Source: CBDFKK01 sp965248815 (GTDB lineage: Bacteria > Pseudomonadota > Alphaproteobacteria > SMXP01). Taken from it: DNA of 64,000 nucleotides. Positions within the stretch are counted from its first letter, which is position 1, and each line of letters begins with the position of its first letter. Both the position numbers and the translations under genes were made by a program. The notes beneath the pieces were generated by a model that saw only the letters and a list, made by a program, of their open reading frames with translations, made no database searches and was not told the origin of the DNA. Positions 60,420 through 64,000 of the stretch are shown here, one piece after another. The stretch covers positions 1,922,001 through 1,986,000 of the forward strand of contig CBDFKK010000008.1 in assembly GCA_965248815.1 (NCBI GenBank), read 5' to 3'.

Positions 60420-61088
60420 TCAACCAGCACGTTGGGCGATATCCTTGTACACATGAACCATAAAGGCGACGCCAAACAAAGGGCCGATTAGGTTGACAAT
60501 GGGAATACTGAGTGGAATCGCGATAATGAGTCCAGCGAGAAAAACTGTTCTGCGCTCCTTGTGTCGCAGTTGCGCCATCTCGGCGGCGCTGTGATGCCTG
60601 AGGGCGACAAGTTCAAAGTATTCCCGGCCAATCAAATAACCGTTAAGCGCATAGAATAACAAAATATTAATTCCGGGGAGCAAGAAATAGGCGGGCAAGA
60701 ACAAGATATTTAGGCCTAGCACTACCAGAAAAAAACGAATACCCGTGAGAAGTCCGGCTGAAAGGCTGGCCTCTTTACCCCTTGGGTCGCCCGGGTAGTG
60801 CCGCGCTTCGACCGCGTCGGCGATCTCTTCGAGAAACAGCCCGACAAAGAGTGCGGCTACGGGAAACAGCAGAAAAACGAAAGCCACGATAATGCCGAGG
60901 CCCGCCACAAACGAAACTGCCGTATTGGCCCAAGCCCAAGGCAATTCGGGGACAAAGCCAAAAACCCACTGAAGAAGAAAGAAGGTGGCCACAAACAGCG
61001 CGAGCGTCAGCCCGATCGCACGAGCCAGCACCCAGGCGAACGCCCGGCTCTTCATTTGTCTCAGTGTTTTCGCGATGGCACTGGTCAT
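60420..61088 (-). CDS. EI24/CysZ-family membrane protein
   Basis: 222 residues with about four membrane helices (LTLALFVATFFLLQWVFGFV, AVSFVAGLGIIVAFVFLLFP, FFLVVLGLNILFLPAYFLLP, IIAIPLSIPIVNLIGPLFGV). The pattern and length fit the EI24/CysZ family, some members of which carry sulfate. No sulfur genes are adjacent, so the substrate is uncertain. Confidence 0.85.
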   Translation of the reverse strand: MTSAIAKTLRQMKSRAFAWVLARAIGLTLALFVATFFLLQWVFGFVPELPWAWANTAVSFVAGLGIIVAFVFLLFPVAALFVGLFLEEIADAVEARHYPGDPRGKEASLSAGLLTGIRFFLVVLGLNILFLPAYFLLPGINILLFYALNGYLIGREYFELVALRHHSAAEMAQLRHKERRTVFLAGLIIAIPLSIPIVNLIGPLFGVAFMVHVYKDIAQRAG

Positions 61089-61208
61089 TTGCACCTGTCC
61101 GTTGTATGCGTCCCGTCGTCAATATTCTGTCGGCTGACCGTACGGGGGTGTCCACCGTCACACGCAGATCTATAAATTCAACGCTTGAGAGATGAAGAAG
61201 CAAGTCTT

Positions 61209-62201
61209 ATGACGAACAATATTTTTGATGTCATGGCGATCGGCAACGCCATTGTAGATGTGCTGGCGCATGTCGGTGATGAATTTTTGATAGAACACAA
61301 GATTGAAAAGGGCGCCATGACCTTGATCGACGCCGAAGGAGCGACGCTTCTATATAACCAAATGCCTCCAGGCGTGGAGATTTCCGGAGGGTCGGCCGCC
61401 AATACAGCTGCAGGTGTTGGATCATTCGGCGGCAAGTCGGCCTATATCGGAAAAGTACGCGATGACCAATTGGGAGAAGTCTTTGCCCACGATTTGCGTG
61501 CGGTCGGTGTTTCATATGAAACAACTCCGTCTACGGAGGGCCTTCCCACCGCGCGATGTTTGATTGTGGTAACGCCCGATGCCCAAAGAAGCATGAATAC
61601 GTTTTTGGGCGCCTGTCAGACATTAGGGCCCGACGACATCGACCCGGAACGCGTCGGCCGCGCGCGTATCGTCTATTTGGAGGGTTATCTCTACGATCCA
61701 CCGGCCGCGAAGCTGGCCTTCGAAAAAGCCGCAAAAATCGCGAAAGAGGCGGGCAATAAAGTAAGTCTCACCTTGTCAGACCCGTTTTGTGTTGAACGCT
61801 ACCGCGCCGAATTTCAAAACTTGGTCGAAGGGCGTGTCGATCTGTTGTTCGCCAACGAAGCAGAGATTTGTTCCCTCTATCAAACAAAAACATTTGATGA
61901 GGCGCTTCAAATTGTGCGGAAAAAATGTGAGCTGGCAGCACTTACACGGTCGGAAGCCGGCTCTGTCGTTGTCGCTGGGGACGAGGTCCATGTTGTCGAC
62001 GCGGCGCCTGTTGAGCGCGTTGTAGATACCACCGGGGCAGGCGATCTCTATGCGGCAGGCTTTCTATATGGCTATGCGACGGGCCGCGATCTTTTGACGT
62101 GCGGACGGTTAGGCAGCTTGGCGGCAGCGGAAATTATCAGTCACTTCGGAGCGCGGCCGGAAACGTCGCTTCAGGAGCTCGCGAAACAGAAAAAGCTTTA
62201 G
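61209..62201 (+). CDS. PfkB-family sugar/nucleoside kinase, adenosine-kinase-like
   Basis: 330 residues from ATG at 61209. The PfkB signatures are SGGSAANTAAGVGSFGGKSA and, at the anion hole, VVDTTGAGDLYAAGFLYGYA with the catalytic Asp. Size and the N-terminal FDVMAIGNAIVDVLAHVGDE agree with the adenosine kinase group; ribokinase activity cannot be excluded. Divergent from the CysZ-like gene. Confidence 0.9.
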   Translation: MTNNIFDVMAIGNAIVDVLAHVGDEFLIEHKIEKGAMTLIDAEGATLLYNQMPPGVEISGGSAANTAAGVGSFGGKSAYIGKVRDDQLGEVFAHDLRAVGVSYETTPSTEGLPTARCLIVVTPDAQRSMNTFLGACQTLGPDDIDPERVGRARIVYLEGYLYDPPAAKLAFEKAAKIAKEAGNKVSLTLSDPFCVERYRAEFQNLVEGRVDLLFANEAEICSLYQTKTFDEALQIVRKKCELAALTRSEAGSVVVAGDEVHVVDAAPVERVVDTTGAGDLYAAGFLYGYATGRDLLTCGRLGSLAAAEIISHFGARPETSLQELAKQKKL

Positions 62202-62209
62202 GAGATAGC

Positions 62210-62584
62210 CTACGTCCGGCACACCATGGGGCCGACGTCGCTCCCGCCTAAAATGTGCACGTGATAATGCGGCACGTCTTGGCGGCCATCGGCGCCCGTG
62301 TTGGCGATCAGTCTATAGCCTGGCCCGCCCTCTGCGGGATCCAGTTCCAAATTCTTCGCCGTCTTCGCCACCGCCTTATAGAATCCAGCGATCATTTCCG
62401 CAGGAGCATTAGCCGAGAAGTCCCCGGCGTCGACAAAAGCACCTTTGGGTATGACCAGGACATGCACTGGCGCTTGCGGGTTGATGTCGCGAAAGGCGAG
62501 CGCGAATTCGTCCTCATAAACGCGGTCACTGGGAATTTCGTCGCGCAAGATTTTGGCAAAAATATTGTCTTGATCGTACGCCAC
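62210..62584 (-). CDS. hinT: HIT-family protein (HinT-like purine nucleoside phosphoramidase)
   Basis: 124 residues from GTG at 62584. The His triad motif is HYHVHIL, preceded by IFAKILRDEIPSDRVYEDEF and PVHVLVIPKG. It hydrolyses adenosine phosphoramidates. It lies 20 bp after hisE on the minus strand. Confidence 0.94.
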   Translation of the reverse strand: MAYDQDNIFAKILRDEIPSDRVYEDEFALAFRDINPQAPVHVLVIPKGAFVDAGDFSANAPAEMIAGFYKAVAKTAKNLELDPAEGGPGYRLIANTGADGRQDVPHYHVHILGGSDVGPMVCRT

Positions 62585-62604
62585 CCGCCTTCTCCCAAAG
62601 TGGA

Positions 62605-62970
62605 CTAGTTCTCTCGGCCGGCTTTTTCCTCGAGGCCTGAGCGACCCTGGCGCCGTGCCAATTCCGAATAAACTTCGTCTAGCTTGACGTCTTGAACCGC
62701 AAGCAAGACGAGTAGGTGATAAATGAGATCTGCGGATTCGCGCACCAAGTCGTCGTGCTTGTTTTGAACTGCCGCGATGGCCGCCTCAACGGCTTCCTCC
62801 CCAATTTTTTGAGCGCATTTGGCGGCGCCCTCGGACATGAGTTGCGCGGTGTATGATGTCGTGGGGTCGGCAGTTCGGCGCGAGGCAACAACGTCATAGA
62901 GGTCATCGAGAACAGTGCAAGGCTGGGTCATGACAGGGGCAAGCCGCTTCAACAGGTCAATGTTGGCCAA
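62605..62970 (-). CDS. hisE: Phosphoribosyl-ATP diphosphatase
   Basis: 121 residues from TTG at 62970. The all-alpha pyrophosphohydrolase fold has CAQKIGEEAVEAAIAAVQNK and LVRESADLIYHLLVLLAVQD with the metal-binding Glu/Asp residues. It catalyses the second step of histidine synthesis. It faces hisBHAF from 3.3 kb away, instead of following hisF on the same strand. Confidence 0.95.
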   Translation of the reverse strand: MANIDLLKRLAPVMTQPCTVLDDLYDVVASRRTADPTTSYTAQLMSEGAAKCAQKIGEEAVEAAIAAVQNKHDDLVRESADLIYHLLVLLAVQDVKLDEVYSELARRQGRSGLEEKAGREN

Positions 62971-63067
62971 GGCCTAGCAGATTATGGGGCCCCAAGCCAG
63001 AAACGCGGCACTTGATGTAGCTCAAGTAGCCGGGTCTAATTCTCGGCTATGAGTACGGCGGCAAGAG

Positions 63068-63631
63068 ATGCCGCCAGTGTGGAGTAGTCGAGTGTCTGAT
63101 GTGACCGCCGATCGATGGGCCGAAGCTGCCGGGCGGCGCGCTGAACATGAACGTCAGAAAAGACTCTTTTTCGACGCCGTATTGCGCCCACATCGCTCAC
63201 TCAGTCGTCCGGGGTTCATTGCGCTGATGGCCGCAATCGGCACGGCGAGCACACTCGGCGCAGCTCCGTTTCTGGTAGCGGGCGCTTGGCCCGTCCTAGC
63301 TTTCATGTCACTCAACATGGTTCTCGTTTTCGCGGCGTTCCACGTCAACTATCGTGGCGCCCGCGCTTTTGAAACGCTTCATTTGGATGCGAAAGACCTC
63401 ATTGTGCGAAAAGTCGATGCCGACGGCTCAAGCCAGGCCTGGCGCCTCGAACCCCATTGGTTGCGGATCGAAATGGACGATCCGGCCAGCCATGAAAACC
63501 TGTTGGTTCTGTCGTCGGGTCGCCAGCGTTTGATCGTCGGCGCCTTCTTAACGCCGGACGAGAGACTGGAAGTAGCCGAAGCGTTGGGCGCGGCGATCGT
63601 GAAGAGGCATTCGGTACTGACAACGCCTTGA
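63068..63631 (+). CDS. DUF2244 membrane protein
   Basis: 187 residues from ATG at 63068; GTG at 63092 is also possible. RPHRSLSRPGFIALMAAIGT, two adjacent membrane helices and the strand-rich tail (EPHWLRIEMDDPASHENLLV, GAFLTPDERLEVAEAL) match DUF2244. Function unknown. In related genomes it often neighbours nth. Confidence 0.85.
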   Translation: MPPVWSSRVSDVTADRWAEAAGRRAEHERQKRLFFDAVLRPHRSLSRPGFIALMAAIGTASTLGAAPFLVAGAWPVLAFMSLNMVLVFAAFHVNYRGARAFETLHLDAKDLIVRKVDADGSSQAWRLEPHWLRIEMDDPASHENLLVLSSGRQRLIVGAFLTPDERLEVAEALGAAIVKRHSVLTTP

Positions 63632-63700
63632 GCCGAAGAATTTTTTTGCGGCGCAAGAATCGGGTGGAGAGGTTCCGCGCTCGCAGGTAACGTCAGGCTC

Positions 63701-64000
63701 ATGACTCATATGCACTTAAATCCAGAATCTGGGCCCCGCGATTACGATCGTATCGCCCTGGCCATTGAATACCTCGTGGAACATGCGGTCGATCAACCGG
63801 ATCTCACGCGCCTGTCGCACCATGTCGGTTTGAGCCCACATCATTTGCAACGGGTGTTTACTCGTTGGGCTGGCGTGAGCCCTAAACAATTCTTAGGATT
63901 CGTGACGCAGCAAAAAGCACGCGCTCTTCTGCGCGGCCAAGCTAACCTTTTGGATACTTCGCTTGATGTTGGCCTTTCCGGTCCAGGGCGGTTGCATGAT
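63701..64000 (+). CDS. Ada-like protein: AraC-type HTH and methylguanine methyltransferase (partial)
   Basis: The first 100 codons are present. An AraC helix-turn-helix (IEYLVEHAVDQPDLTRLSHH, LSPHHLQRVFTRWAGVSPKQF) is followed by the start of the linker typical of Ada (LDTSLDVGLSGPGRLHD). There is no N-terminal AdaA Cys domain, so it is the short two-domain form: regulator plus O6-alkylguanine repair, the latter beyond the window. The repair activity is inferred from the family. Confidence 0.8.
   Translation, partial: MTHMHLNPESGPRDYDRIALAIEYLVEHAVDQPDLTRLSHHVGLSPHHLQRVFTRWAGVSPKQFLGFVTQQKARALLRGQANLLDTSLDVGLSGPGRLHD

Noticed and set aside
1..64000. CRISPR arrays, rRNA or tRNA genes, prophage
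   Set aside because: No spaced direct repeats, no rRNA-like sequence and no phage genes were seen; the two IS copies are the only mobile elements recognised.

Overview
The window is chromosomal DNA from an alphaproteobacterium. The evidence is the conserved origin-proximal gene set (rho, mnmE, mnmG, rsmG, parA, parB, holA, lptE, leuS, and on the other side ppsR, maf, aroE, coaE, dnaQ, secB, a Tim44-like gene, mltA, smr, hslUV, hisBHAF), two perfect parS palindromes, GANTC sites near the probable origin and a DUF3576 lipoprotein beside leuS. I cannot place it below class level. A squalene-hopene cyclase gene suggests hopanoid membranes.

Region 1 (1-20.4 kb) is accessory metabolism. A partial thiamine-diphosphate enzyme, an exported SDR, an FMN-dependent 2-hydroxy-acid dehydrogenase and a dehalogenase-like hydrolase all begin with twin-arginine type signals. 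A minus-strand operon encodes a UbiD-type decarboxylase followed by cobalt nitrile hydratase beta, alpha and activator subunits. Around these lie squalene-hopene cyclase, an exported NmrA-like SDR coupled to a 48-residue membrane protein, an orphan Flp pilin, a DUF3500 protein, a membrane-anchored arylsulfotransferase split by an apparent frameshift, a RimB-RimK fusion and a CPBP protease.

Region 2 (20.4-46.5 kb) is bounded by two nearly identical 1286-bp IS3-family elements in inverted orientation. Between them lie rho, qor, mnmE, mnmG, rsmG, parAB, holA, lptE, leuS, a porin, thiE, a YggS protein, a response regulator, xthA (apparently frameshifted at its 3' end), lolA and ftsK. Turning this block around would put rho back-to-back with ppsR across the presumed origin, the order I recall from other alphaproteobacteria. 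A 4-bp TTTG sequence shared across the exchanged junctions supports an inversion between the IS copies.

Region 3 (46.5-47.06 kb) is AT-rich and non-coding, with DnaA boxes and palindromes. It is the best candidate for the chromosome origin, or at least the part left beside ppsR.

Region 4 (47.06-64 kb) is housekeeping: ppsR-maf-aroE-coaE-dnaQ, secB, a Tim44-like gene, mltA-smr, hslVU, hisB-hisH-hisA-hisF, nth, a CysZ-like protein, an adenosine-kinase-like gene, hinT, hisE, DUF2244 and the start of an Ada-like regulator. hisE and hinT face the rest of the his operon, which hints at a second, smaller inversion.
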